DNA from: Nocardiopsis composta
GTDB lineage: Bacteria > Actinomycetota > Actinomycetes > Streptosporangiales > Streptosporangiaceae
Reading direction: 5' to 3'
Assembly (NCBI RefSeq): GCF_014200805.1
Contig: NZ_JACHDB010000002.1
Span: 1,054,001 to 1,118,000 of the forward strand
DNA: 64,000 bases
Shown here piece by piece: positions 8,215-16,099 of this stretch (positions within the stretch are counted from its first letter, which is position 1; every line of letters begins with the position of its first letter). Made by a program: the position numbers and the translations under genes. The notes beneath the pieces are model-generated. The model saw only the letters and a list, made by a program, of their open reading frames with translations, did no database searches and had not been told where the DNA came from.

Positions 8215-8958
8215 ATGGACGTGCGGGAAGCGGCGCCGGCGGTGGTCACCGGCGGTTCGCGGGGGATCGGCCGGGCGGTCGTGGAGCGGCTCGCCGCGTA
8301 CGGGGCCCCGGTGGTGTTCGGGTACGCCACCGAGCGGGCCCGGGCGGAGGAGGTCGTCGAGGCGGTCCGGGCCGCGGGCGGCAGCGCCTGGGCGGTCCGG
8401 GCCGACCTGGCCGAGCCGGACGGGGTCGACCGGCTGTTCGCCGGGGCGGACGAGCACCTGGGCGGGCGGCTGGGCGTCCTGGTGAACAACGCCGCCGTCA
8501 CCGGTCGGACGGCGTTCGCCGACGCCTCCGCCGAAGAGTTCGACCGGGTGCTGGCGGTCAACGCGCGCGCCGCGCTGCTGGCCATGCAGCACGCGGAGCG
8601 GCGGATGGCCGGCGGCGGGCGGATCGTCAACATCTCCTCGGTCAGCACCGCCTGGCCGGCCGCGGACGAGGCCCTGTACGCCGCGAGCAAGGGCGCGCTG
8701 GAGCAGCTGTCCCGGGTGGCCTCCCGGGCGCTGGGGCCGCGCGGCATCACGGTCAACACCGTCTCGCCCGGGACGACCGACACCGACCTGCTGCGCGACG
8801 CGGTCCCCGCCGAGGCGAGGGAGGCCGTCGCCGGGATGACGCCGCTGGGTCGGCTCGGCCGCCCCGAGGACGTCGCCGCCGTGGTGGCCTACCTGGCGGG
8901 CCCGGACGCGGCCTGGGTCACCGGGCAGAACATCCGCGCCGACGGCGGCCTGGTCTGA
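8215..8958 (+). CDS. SDR-family oxidoreductase (FabG-like)
   Basis: 247 residues, a classical short-chain dehydrogenase/reductase. TGGSRGIGRAV binds the nucleotide, and VNNAAV is the central structural motif. The catalytic residues are Ser in NISSVST and Tyr/Lys in YAASK. The C-terminal NIRADGGLV is typical of FabG-like enzymes. FGYAT in the second strand, without an acidic residue, hints at NADPH use. Substrate cannot be read from sequence. A GAGG ribosome site precedes the ATG. It is monocistronic, and its link to the Crp/cyclase genes nearby is only positional. Confidence 0.9.
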   Translation: MDVREAAPAVVTGGSRGIGRAVVERLAAYGAPVVFGYATERARAEEVVEAVRAAGGSAWAVRADLAEPDGVDRLFAGADEHLGGRLGVLVNNAAVTGRTAFADASAEEFDRVLAVNARAALLAMQHAERRMAGGGRIVNISSVSTAWPAADEALYAASKGALEQLSRVASRALGPRGITVNTVSPGTTDTDLLRDAVPAEAREAVAGMTPLGRLGRPEDVAAVVAYLAGPDAAWVTGQNIRADGGLV

Positions 8959-9373
8959 GCGGCCGCCGGGAACGCGGGCGGCGGGGCGGCATACGGCTCG
9001 CCCCGCCCACCCTTCGCTGATCCCGGGGCCATCGGCCGGTCCGACACCGCTCACCGGTATGGGCGAGCGGGCCGGGACCTGGTCGCCGACCCCGAGAGCA
9101 ACGGCTCCCTGCGGGGCGTCCTGCAGCCGTCACCACGGGTGGGGGCGGGACCGGCGCCTGGACACCTCCGGGCGGCCGGTCGAACACCCGGCGGTCTCTG
9201 AGACCGGCGGAAAGCGGAGGGGTCCGATCCGGCATCCCGGGCCCCGGCCGCATGCCCGGTGCCGAGGCGCCGCAGGCGCGGCCGGAAGCGGTCATGCGCC
9301 GTGCCGCAGGCTTCCGCGCGGCCCGCAGGGGAACCGGTCGTCTGGAGGAGACGGCCGAGCAGAGAGGGACCGG
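8959..9373. other. Intergenic region before Crp-type gene 1
   Basis: No gene seen. A 15-base palindrome, CGGTCTCTGAGACCG, lies at 9192-9206, about 170 bases upstream of the Crp gene start. A related CTGAGACCGG occurs at 6153-6162, upstream of the SPFH-like gene. It may be a regulator site; the evidence is weak. Confidence 0.35.
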
Positions 9374-10069
9374 GTGGGCAGGCAGGGGTTCGGGGCATTG
9401 GTCAGCGACGACCAGTGGACGCTCTTCCTGAGGGCGGGCAGTACGCGGAAGTTCGCCGACGGGGAGCCGATCATCCGCCAGGGCGAGCGGGAGGACGTGG
9501 TCCACATGCTCGCCGAGGGGACGGTGAAGGTGACCGCGGTGCGGCCGGACGGGATCGAGGCGCTGCTCGCGCTGCGCGGCCCCGGGGAGGCGCTCGGCGA
9601 GATGTCCGCGCTGACCGGGAGGGCGCGGAGCGCCACGGTGGCGGCCTCCGGCGGCCCCTGCACCACCCGGGTGCTCAGCGGCCACCAGTTCCGGCTCCTG
9701 CTCCACCGGCAGGAGCTGCACGGGGCCCTGCTGGAGCACCTGGTGCTCCGGCAGACCGAGGGGGAGTCGGTGCGGACCGAGATCACGGTGCTGCCCTCGG
9801 GGCAGCGGATCGCCGCCGCCCTGCTCCGGCTCGCCGCGCTGACCGGCACCGACGTCGGCGCCGCGCCCGGCGGCAAGCGCGGCGTGGTGCTCCGGCTCGG
9901 GCTGTCCCAGCGGGAGATCGGCGACTGGGTGGGGCTCTCCCGCGCCTCGGTCGCGGCGGAGTTCCGCCGGCTCCGGGACTGCGGCGTGATCCGGACGGGG
10001 CGGCAGTACATCGCGGTGCTCGACGTGGACCGGCTGCGCCGGATCTCCGAGGGCGATCCCCCCGCCTGA
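9374..10069 (+). CDS. Crp/Fnr-type cyclic-nucleotide-binding transcription regulator 1
   Basis: 231 residues. The N-terminal cNMP-binding domain has RQGEREDVVHMLAEGTVKV and the phosphate-binding cassette GEALGEMSALTGRARSATV, with the Glu and Arg that contact the cyclic phosphate in true receptors. The C-terminal winged helix has LSQREIGDWVGLSRASVAAEF. The GTG at 9374 is chosen for AGAGGG six bases upstream and because it gives the same length and N-terminus (GRQGFGALVSD) as the paralogue at 17922. A terminator follows, then a palindrome also found after the paralogue. It probably controls the cyclase-like operon downstream. Confidence 0.88.
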   Translation: MGRQGFGALVSDDQWTLFLRAGSTRKFADGEPIIRQGEREDVVHMLAEGTVKVTAVRPDGIEALLALRGPGEALGEMSALTGRARSATVAASGGPCTTRVLSGHQFRLLLHRQELHGALLEHLVLRQTEGESVRTEITVLPSGQRIAAALLRLAALTGTDVGAAPGGKRGVVLRLGLSQREIGDWVGLSRASVAAEFRRLRDCGVIRTGRQYIAVLDVDRLRRISEGDPPA

Positions 10070-10085
10070 GCGCCGCCGGCCGGGC

Positions 10086-10121
10086 GCGGTCCGCCCCGCG
10101 GAAGAGCAGGGGGCGGACCGC
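10086..10121 (+). terminator. Terminator hairpin after Crp-type gene 1
   Basis: GCGGTCCGCCCC (10086-10097) pairs perfectly with GGGGCGGACCGC (10110-10121) across a 12-base loop. No U run follows. It separates the regulator gene from the cyclase-like operon. Confidence 0.6.
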
Positions 10122-10122
10122 C

Positions 10123-10149
10123 CCGCTGTGTCCAGGAATCGACACTGCG
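10123..10149. promoter_or_regulatory. Candidate Crp operator upstream of the cyclase operon, copy 1
   Basis: CCGCTGTG, 12 bases, then CACTGCG. The same site, as a perfect palindrome, lies at 18671-18698 in the same place relative to the paralogous genes. TGTG...CACA half-sites are typical of Crp-family DNA binding, though the usual spacing is shorter. Confidence 0.55.
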
Positions 10150-10226
10150 CCCCGCCGGGGCGGGCCACAGTCGGGACAGGCGGCCGCGGAGGCCGCCCGC
10201 CGACCCCGACCCGGAGGAGAGACCCC

Positions 10227-11228
10227 ATGGGGGAGAACCGCGGACGCGCCCGGCGCGCCAGTTCCAACATGCCGCCCTACCGCGCCGTCCTCGCCGTCGA
10301 CGTGGAGAAGTACAGCCGCACCGCCTCGGCCCACCAGCACCTGCTCAGCAACACGGTGCGCGATGCGCTGGAGCAGGCGTTCGCCGACAGCGGCCTGGAG
10401 GAGGTGTGGCGCAACGCCTCCTTCCCGCAGAGCACCGGGGACGGCTACCTGGTCGGCGTGCCCACCGAGTACCTGCCCAAGCTCATCCACCCGCTGCTGC
10501 CGGAGCTGCAGGACGTCCTGGACGACATGCAGCCCGCGCTGGCCTCGGAGGACCGGTCGCTGCGGCTGCGGCTGCGCGCCGCGATCGGACTGGGCCCGCT
10601 GCCGGACACCGGAGGGGAGGAGCGCGGCGACGGCATCGGCACCGCCATGAACGAGACCCACCGGGTGCTGGACTCCCCGGCGCTGAAGAAGGCGCTCGCC
10701 GACTCCGACCCCGACATCACCTTCCTGGTCGCCGGCCTGACCCGCCGGGTCTACGAGGACGCCGTGCTCGGCGGCTACGTCGCGGTCAAGCAGCGGCTGT
10801 TCCGGGGCGTCATGGTCGACCTCCCGGACAAGGACTACCGGGCCGAGTCCTACGTCTACATCCCGCAGCCCTCGATCAACCCGGACGGTCCGGCCCCGGA
10901 GGACCCGGGGCCGTCCGCGGCCCGGGCCGGCACCGCCCCCGACGCCCCGGATGCGCCCGCGCCCGCCACCCCTCGGAGGCGGCGGGAGAACGCCCCCGCC
11001 GGGACGGGACCGACGCGCATCAACAACGTGCGGGAGAACTCCGGTATCGCCGTCCAGGCCGGCGAGGTCCACGACGGCGTGCGCAACTCCATCCAGAACG
11101 GCGGCATCGGTTCGATCGGCGGTGACGTCGGCACCGCGCTGGGCGAGGTGCGGGGGCCGGTCAACATCGGCGGGACCCAGCACAACGCCGCCCCGGCCCC
11201 GGAGCAGGACCCGGGGGAGCAGGCGTGA
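10227..11228 (+). CDS. Class III nucleotide cyclase-like protein 1 with glycine-rich C-terminal tag
   Basis: 333 residues. Residues 16-220 look like a class III cyclase homology domain: YRAVLAVDVEKYS holds the first metal-binding Asp (D25) and STGDGYLVGVP the second (D72), followed by RLRLRAAIGLGPL and a late FLVAGLTRRVY. The substrate-specifying Lys/Asp of well-known adenylyl cyclases cannot be placed, so activity is unproven. After a proline-rich linker, residues about 265-320 form a glycine-rich tag (NNVRENSGIAVQAGEVHDGV, then GGIGSIGGDVGTALGEVRGP) that recurs at the N-terminus of the next protein. GGAGGAGA lies six bases before the ATG. Its stop overlaps the next gene by four bases. It probably makes, or senses, the ligand of the Crp-type regulator. 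Confidence 0.75.
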   Translation: MGENRGRARRASSNMPPYRAVLAVDVEKYSRTASAHQHLLSNTVRDALEQAFADSGLEEVWRNASFPQSTGDGYLVGVPTEYLPKLIHPLLPELQDVLDDMQPALASEDRSLRLRLRAAIGLGPLPDTGGEERGDGIGTAMNETHRVLDSPALKKALADSDPDITFLVAGLTRRVYEDAVLGGYVAVKQRLFRGVMVDLPDKDYRAESYVYIPQPSINPDGPAPEDPGPSAARAGTAPDAPDAPAPATPRRRRENAPAGTGPTRINNVRENSGIAVQAGEVHDGVRNSIQNGGIGSIGGDVGTALGEVRGPVNIGGTQHNAAPAPEQDPGEQA

Positions 11229-11323
11229 CCGGTCCGTCGGCCGGCGGCATCGGTTCGATCGGCGGCGGCGTCGGCACCGCGGTGGCCGGGGTGCGGGGGC
11301 CGGTCAACGTCGGCGGGACCCAG
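11100..11323 (+). repeat. 81-bp coding duplication across two adjacent genes
   Basis: 11100-11180 (end of the cyclase-like gene) and 11243-11323 (start of the P-loop gene) are near-identical direct repeats. They encode the same tag in both proteins. The duplication is at DNA level, so it is recent or kept by conversion. Confidence 0.85.
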
Positions 11324-13297
11324 GTCAACCTCCCCGAGGGCGTGGACCTCTCCGAGCTGTTCCGGATGCTCGGCGAGACGGTGGCGGAGCAGGAGCGGAT
11401 CGGCCACGGCGGCACCATCACCGCCGCCGACGTCGAGCGCAACGGCCGCTGCTTCGTGATCCCCGAAGGCTTCCCCGAGGTCGGCGAGGACGGGGAGTCC
11501 CCGGGAACGCTGCTGCTGACGGGCGCCCCGGGGAGCGGCCGGCGCGGTGCGGCCATGTACTGGCTCCAGCGGGCCAGCGGGACGACGGAGCGGTCCCGGG
11601 CGATCCGCACCCTGCCCGACGGGGGCGGGAACGGCGCGCTCCTGCTCGACCGGGAGGCGATCGCCCCGGGAGAACTCCTCTACCTGGACGCCTCCCTGGA
11701 GGACGAGGACGGCGGACTGCTCCCCCGGATCCTCGACGAGCTGGACGGCTACCGCGCCGCCGTCGAGCGGAACGGGGCCTGGCTCGCCGTCGTGCTCGAC
11801 CAGGGGCAGGTCCGCACGCTGCCGCACGCCGCCCGGGAGGGGGTGGTGTCGATCAGCCGCCCCGACGTGGCCGAGGTGTTCGCCGCCCACCTCGGCGTGC
11901 TCGGCCTGGAACCGCCCCCGGGGTTCGACCCGGCCGACTGGCTCGACCCCTGGGCCGGCTCCGCCGGCGTCGGCGAGGCGGCCGACCTGGCGCTGCTCGT
12001 CCGGCAGGCGCAGCGCTCCGCCGGCGGCCGGGGCGGTTTCGAGGACTGGTTCACCGACGCCTTCGCGGCGGTGGCGGACTGGAGCGAGGAGGTCGGCAGG
12101 AGGCTCGACGAGCGGCGGAGCAGCGCCGAACGGGCCGTCCTGCTCTCCGCGGCCGTGCTGGAAGGGCTCTCCGCGGAGCAGGTGTTCGCCGGGGCCGAGC
12201 GGCTGCGCGCCAAGGTCGCCGCCCCCGCGGACGAGGAGCCGCCGCTGGAGCGCAAGGGGTTCGCGGCCCGGCTGGCGGAGCTCGGCATCGGCGTGCTCCC
12301 CGACCGCCGGGTGGCCTTCACCGAGTTCCGCTACGCCGCCGCGGTGCGCATGCGCTTCTGGGACGACTACCCGTGGCTGCACCGGCAGTTCGAGGAGTGG
12401 ATCGCCGAGTACCTGGACGAGGAGCGGCTCCCCGGCGAGGCGCGCACCGCCGTCGCCGAACGGCTGGTCGAGCAGTGCCTGCGGGTCGGCCGGGGCGGCG
12501 TCGTGCTCGGCCTGGTCCGGGCGTGGACCTCGGGAGAGGGCGACATGACCGGCCAGGCGGTCCGGGCGCTGAGGACGCTGCTGGAGGACGAGTACGCCGC
12601 GTCCGGGGCGCGGCGCTGGCTCTACACCCAGGCGGTCTCCCCGGACACCCCGGAGGTGCGCGCGCTCGCCGTCACCGCGGTGTGCCTGCGCGTGCTGGTC
12701 GCCACCCATCCGCACCAGGCGGTGGTCCGGCTGCACCATGTGGCGCGTCGCGGCCGCGGCTCCCAGGCGGCCGAGCAGGCGGCACAGGGCCTGGCCTGGC
12801 TGGCGGGGGAGGACCTCCGGCTCCGCGGCGCGGTCCTGCACCGCTTCGCCGACCGGCTCGCGGCACCGGGCAGCCCGCACCGCCGCACCGACGCCGAACT
12901 GCTGTACCGGGTCACCGACCCCGGGGTGCTCGGCCGGGCCGGGCCCTTTCCCGCCGATCCGCGGGAGGCCGCGGACTTCCGGCGGGCGCTGGCCGGGGCG
13001 ATGGTCGAGGACCGGGCGGAGGCGGTGCGGCACGCCGAGCGCTGGCTGGCGGCGGTCGCGGAGAGCGGGGGCTGGGAGGAGGTGCCGGTGCTGCTCGCCG
13101 AGGCGGGGGCGGAGGCCGGGCGGGACGAGGTCCTCTACACCGCCGCGCGCCGCTGGGTGCTGGCCGCGGACGGGCAGCGGCAGCGGGCGCGGCGGCGCAC
13201 CGCCGCGCTTCGGTTCAGGGACGGACTGGAGGAGGCCTGCGCCGGGACGCGAAGACCCGGCCCGGCGCGGAGAACGGACGGAGGGACCCGGGCGTGA
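11225..13297 (+). CDS. P-loop-like protein with glycine-rich N-terminal tag and helical C-terminus
   Basis: 690 residues. Residues 7-35 repeat the tag that ends the preceding protein (GGIGSIGGGVGTAVAGVRGP). LLLTGAPGSGRRGAAMYWLQ (about 96-115) is a Walker A-like loop with Arg in place of the usual Lys, so nucleotide binding may be altered. WLAVVLDQ near residue 185 is a possible Walker B strand. The last 350 residues are alpha-helical and repetitive, compatible with HEAT/TPR-like packing. No effector or catalytic domain is recognised. It may be a STAND-like NTPase, which is an inference. The GTG start is fixed by the 4-base overlap with the cyclase-like gene, and its own stop overlaps the next start. 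Confidence 0.7.
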   Translation: MTGPSAGGIGSIGGGVGTAVAGVRGPVNVGGTQVNLPEGVDLSELFRMLGETVAEQERIGHGGTITAADVERNGRCFVIPEGFPEVGEDGESPGTLLLTGAPGSGRRGAAMYWLQRASGTTERSRAIRTLPDGGGNGALLLDREAIAPGELLYLDASLEDEDGGLLPRILDELDGYRAAVERNGAWLAVVLDQGQVRTLPHAAREGVVSISRPDVAEVFAAHLGVLGLEPPPGFDPADWLDPWAGSAGVGEAADLALLVRQAQRSAGGRGGFEDWFTDAFAAVADWSEEVGRRLDERRSSAERAVLLSAAVLEGLSAEQVFAGAERLRAKVAAPADEEPPLERKGFAARLAELGIGVLPDRRVAFTEFRYAAAVRMRFWDDYPWLHRQFEEWIAEYLDEERLPGEARTAVAERLVEQCLRVGRGGVVLGLVRAWTSGEGDMTGQAVRALRTLLEDEYAASGARRWLYTQAVSPDTPEVRALAVTAVCLRVLVATHPHQAVVRLHHVARRGRGSQAAEQAAQGLAWLAGEDLRLRGAVLHRFADRLAAPGSPHRRTDAELLYRVTDPGVLGRAGPFPADPREAADFRRALAGAMVEDRAEAVRHAERWLAAVAESGGWEEVPVLLAEAGAEAGRDEVLYTAARRWVLAADGQRQRARRRTAALRFRDGLEEACAGTRRPGPARRTDGGTRA

Positions 13298-14703
13298 TCG
13301 GGAACGTTTTCGTGTGGGCCGCGGCGCTGATCGCGGCGGCCGCGGTGGCGGTGGCCGCGTTCTTCATCGGCTGGTGGGCGCTGCTCGTCGCGGCGCTGCT
13401 GCTCGTCGCCGGCGGGGTGGGACTGCTGCTGGCGCCGGCGCTGCGCGGGCCGGGAGGGGGCGGCGGGCGGCCGCCCTTCGATGAGGAGGAGCCGCCGGAG
13501 GACCCGGGGCCGGTGCTCCCGGACCCGCTGGAGGAGGCGGGGGAGCGCGCCGCACCCGACTACCGCCGCAAGCACGTCTTCCGCCAGGAGGTGCCCAGCG
13601 CCCGGGAGGACTACGCTCTGCTCTTCTCCGCGGTCGTCTGCTGGCGCGGGCGCGACCTGGGCGACGGCGCGGCCGAAGGCGCCGCGGTGGCCTCGGTGAT
13701 GGAGCGGGTCCGCGCCTTCACCCTCGGGGTGCGGCCGGAGGACGCCGAGGCCGAGCAGCCGCTGCTGGCCGCGGCCCTCGGCGCCGGTCCGTGCCGGCAC
13801 CCCGGCGTGTGGGAGGCCTGGGCCGAGGAGGTCCGCCTGGAGCTCCCCGAGGCCGACGCCGAGCGGCTCCGGCACCTGCGCGAGGTCCGCAAGCGCAAGG
13901 CCGCACGCGAGGAGGAGCGCGAACTGGAGCGCCTGGAGCGGGAGTACCTCGGCGGCGACGCGCTCGCCGACCCCGGGCGGGCGGTGGTCTGGTGGCTGGC
14001 CCGCAACCCGGACCGCATCGACGAGGCGGTCGACCGGATCGCCGCGCTGACCCGGCTCTCCTCCGCGGCGACCGGATCGGAGATCCCGGAGGTCTACCGC
14101 GACCTGATCCGGGAGGCGGGCACCGCGCCCCGCCCCGGCGGAACGGAGGCCGGGGACCCCGGTGGCGCGCCCGCCGCACCCGGCCCCGACCTCTTCGGCG
14201 CGGGAGGCCTCCCCGAGCCCTCTCCCGGCGATGAGGGCTCCGCGGCGCCGGCCCCGGACGGAGGCGGGGCAGACGCCGCGGACCAGCGGGTTCGCTGGGA
14301 GGAGATGGTGCGCGCGATCGCGGAGGACAAGGACGGCGACAGGGCCGAGGCGTTCACCGACCGGATCGCCGGAGAGCTGGACCGGATCGGCGAGCACGAG
14401 CTGGCCGAGCACATCCGGGAGAGCTTCGGGATCGCCGACGCCTGGGCCGACCCGCTGGACGGGGCGCCCGCGGAGCCCGGCGCCTCTGCGCCGGCGGCCG
14501 CCGAGCCGGACGCGGGTACAGGCGCGGAGGCCGACGCTTCTGCACCGGAGCCCGCCGGGTCGAAGACGGGCACGGGTTCCGAACCCGGTTCCCCGTCCCG
14601 CGACGAGCCGCCCGCCGCCTCCGCGGCCGGGACCGGGCCGGCGGCCGGTGCCCACCGGCCGACCGCCGGCTCCTCCTGGAACGGGTCGGCCGAAGCCGAG
14701 TGA
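13294..14703 (+). CDS. SPFH-like membrane protein, paralogue of the 6491 gene
   Basis: 469 residues. Two hydrophobic helices occupy roughly residues 5-50 (VFVWAAALIAAAAVAVAAFF, then WWALLVAALLLVAGGVGLLL). Then come RKHVFRQEVPSAREDYALLF, CRHPGVWEAWAEEVRLE, a charged coiled coil, and GRAVVWWLARNPDRIDEAV. The C-terminus is a long acidic, proline-rich tail containing a short helical module near residue 335 like that of the 6491 protein. The start GTG overlaps the upstream stop by four bases. As third gene of the operon it likely places the cyclase/P-loop pair at the membrane. SPFH membership is inferred from the order of strands and coiled coil, not from a search. Confidence 0.7.
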   Translation: MIGNVFVWAAALIAAAAVAVAAFFIGWWALLVAALLLVAGGVGLLLAPALRGPGGGGGRPPFDEEEPPEDPGPVLPDPLEEAGERAAPDYRRKHVFRQEVPSAREDYALLFSAVVCWRGRDLGDGAAEGAAVASVMERVRAFTLGVRPEDAEAEQPLLAAALGAGPCRHPGVWEAWAEEVRLELPEADAERLRHLREVRKRKAAREEERELERLEREYLGGDALADPGRAVVWWLARNPDRIDEAVDRIAALTRLSSAATGSEIPEVYRDLIREAGTAPRPGGTEAGDPGGAPAAPGPDLFGAGGLPEPSPGDEGSAAPAPDGGGADAADQRVRWEEMVRAIAEDKDGDRAEAFTDRIAGELDRIGEHELAEHIRESFGIADAWADPLDGAPAEPGASAPAAAEPDAGTGAEADASAPEPAGSKTGTGSEPGSPSRDEPPAASAAGTGPAAGAHRPTAGSSWNGSAEAE

Positions 14704-14706
14704 TCC

Positions 14707-14745
14707 GATTTCGCCCCGCCGGTCGCGGATCGGCGGGGCGGAATC
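14707..14745 (+). terminator. Terminator of the cyclase/P-loop/SPFH-like operon
   Basis: A stem of 10 G-C pairs, CGCCCCGCCG (14712-14721) with CGGCGGGGCG (14731-14740), is extended by GATT/AATC outside. It starts directly after the stop codon. Confidence 0.6.
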
Positions 14746-15145
14746 GCGGAGCCCGGTCCGGTTTCTCGGTGGGAGCCCTCCCGAAAAGCGTTGGCGGGAC
14801 GATTGGATACCGTATCCCGATTGAGGGTGCGGGGAGGCCTGTCCCGGGATGTGAAAGAAGGGCGGGGAAGTTCTCCGAATCTCCTTGTTCCGTTCTCCGG
14901 AAGGCGGCCGGAAGCGTGGAGGGGAAGGATCGGCCCATCGGGTTCGGGTGGGCCGGTCCGCCGCCGGGGGAATGGCGGGGCAATGGGGCCCTGGTCTTCC
15001 CGGAGGGTCGGGTCGGAAAGGGAATCAGTGGAATTCTCCGGCTTTCCTTCGGAAAAGGTCGGCCGAAAGGGGGGCGGATCGGGAAACGGTTCCCGATCGG
15101 AGCGGTTCCGCTGGAATCCGGACCTTCCGGGCGGTGTACGGCGGT
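14746..15145. other. Intergenic region, nothing recognised
   Basis: About 400 bases between the operon terminator and the minus-strand terminator. The frames that stay open have no start context or recognisable sequence. GGG/GGAA-rich; no feature supported. Confidence 0.4.
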
Positions 15146-15185
15146 AAAAAGCCCGCCCGGCGGTGTCGCACTACCGCCGGGCGGG
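15146..15185 (-). terminator. Rho-independent terminator of the protease-inhibitor gene
   Basis: Perfect 13-bp stem (15152-15164 with 15173-15185), 8-base loop. On the minus strand it is followed by TTTTT (complement of 15146-15150). It lies about 100 bases after the stop of the 15288-15632 gene. Confidence 0.8.
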
Positions 15186-15287
15186 GACCGGGCGCCGCGC
15201 CCCTCGGGCCGCGCTCGCCGAGGGGCCCCGCTACTCACGGCGGCCCGGTCGGGCCGGCCCCGGGGAGGGGGTCCCCGGGGCCGGGGT

Positions 15288-15632
15288 TCAGCCGACGCTC
15301 GGTGCGCGCGTCACCAGCAGGGGCGACGTGTCGGAGCCGTCGGAGGGTGAGTGGAAGATCCGCACCCGGTCGCAGCGGAAGTCGGTGGTCACCGCGGTGT
15401 CCTCGGGAACCTCCTGCACGGTGACGAAGGGGTTCTGCTCCTCGATGGTGCGGATCGCGACCCCGGTGGGCACGCCCACCAGCTCGGGCCAGGTCTGCTT
15501 TCCGACGCAGTTCTGTACGGCGGACTCGGGTGCGCCGGCGTCGGTCTGCTCGGCGGAGGCGAAAGCGGGAAAAGCGAAACCGATGCTCGTGGCAGTGGCG
15601 AAGATGGCGCTCGCGATGGTGACGCGGTTCAT
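15288..15632 (-). CDS. Secreted serine protease inhibitor, potato inhibitor I family
   Basis: 114 residues. A signal peptide (MNRVTIASAIFATATSIGFA, cleavage after AFASA) is followed by a domain with the potato inhibitor I pattern: TWPELVGVPTGVAIRTI, NPFVTVQEV, then TTDFRCDRVRIFH, ending in a C-terminal valine-glycine. In plant and leech members the loop before this DxxRVR motif inserts into the active site of subtilisin or chymotrypsin; here it is VPEDTAVTTD. Two cysteines could form a disulfide. A GGAAGGA ribosome site precedes the ATG at 15632. It probably protects against the cell's own or competitors' proteases outside the cell. Confidence 0.85.
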   Translation of the reverse strand: MNRVTIASAIFATATSIGFAFPAFASAEQTDAGAPESAVQNCVGKQTWPELVGVPTGVAIRTIEEQNPFVTVQEVPEDTAVTTDFRCDRVRIFHSPSDGSDTSPLLVTRAPSVG

Positions 15633-16099
15633 GGCCGATCCTTCCAACTTGTGATTGCAAAGGACGTCAACGAAGTTAGCACGCAAAGTATCTAGTCGAT
15701 TACGAGTGTATTTCGGCGAGGGTTGACAGGATCGCAGAATATGGTTCGCGAAGTGTTCCCAGGTGGCATGGGCATCACGAGTGGGCGAGCGGCGCCCGGG
15801 GGTTGTTCGTTGAATTTGGTACCAAGCTCGTACTCGGTTCCGGTTCTTCCGGTCGGACGTGCGGATACGCGGATGGGGGCGGTTCGGGAAAAGGGGCGGG
15901 CAGGGGAAAGAGTGGTCCTCATCACATACGTCGTTCGGTTTCCGTGGGAGAATTCGAAAAGATCGGGAAAGTTTTCACGAACGAGGTTCCGTGCGCCTTC
16001 GGCGTATCGCCGCATTCACCCCTGAAAGGGTGCGCGGCGGGCCGGGGGAACCGGGTGGCCGCCCGAGACCGGGGCGCATACCCTCGGAGCGTGACGAAC
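15633..16099. other. Intergenic region of lower GC
   Basis: This divergent region between the inhibitor and the sirtuin gene is visibly richer in A/T than its surroundings, especially 15640-15760. It must hold promoters for both neighbours. Small frames on both strands (about 100 codons) have no ribosome site and read as non-protein sequence; I do not call them. Confidence 0.4.

Noticed and set aside
10951-13293. Long plus-strand frame running through the P-loop gene
   Set aside because: An alternative frame of very high GC; only the part from 13294 codes for a recognisable protein.
15692-16025. Overlapping ORFs of about 100 codons on both strands
   Set aside because: They lie in the lower-GC promoter region, lack ribosome sites and show no protein-like pattern.
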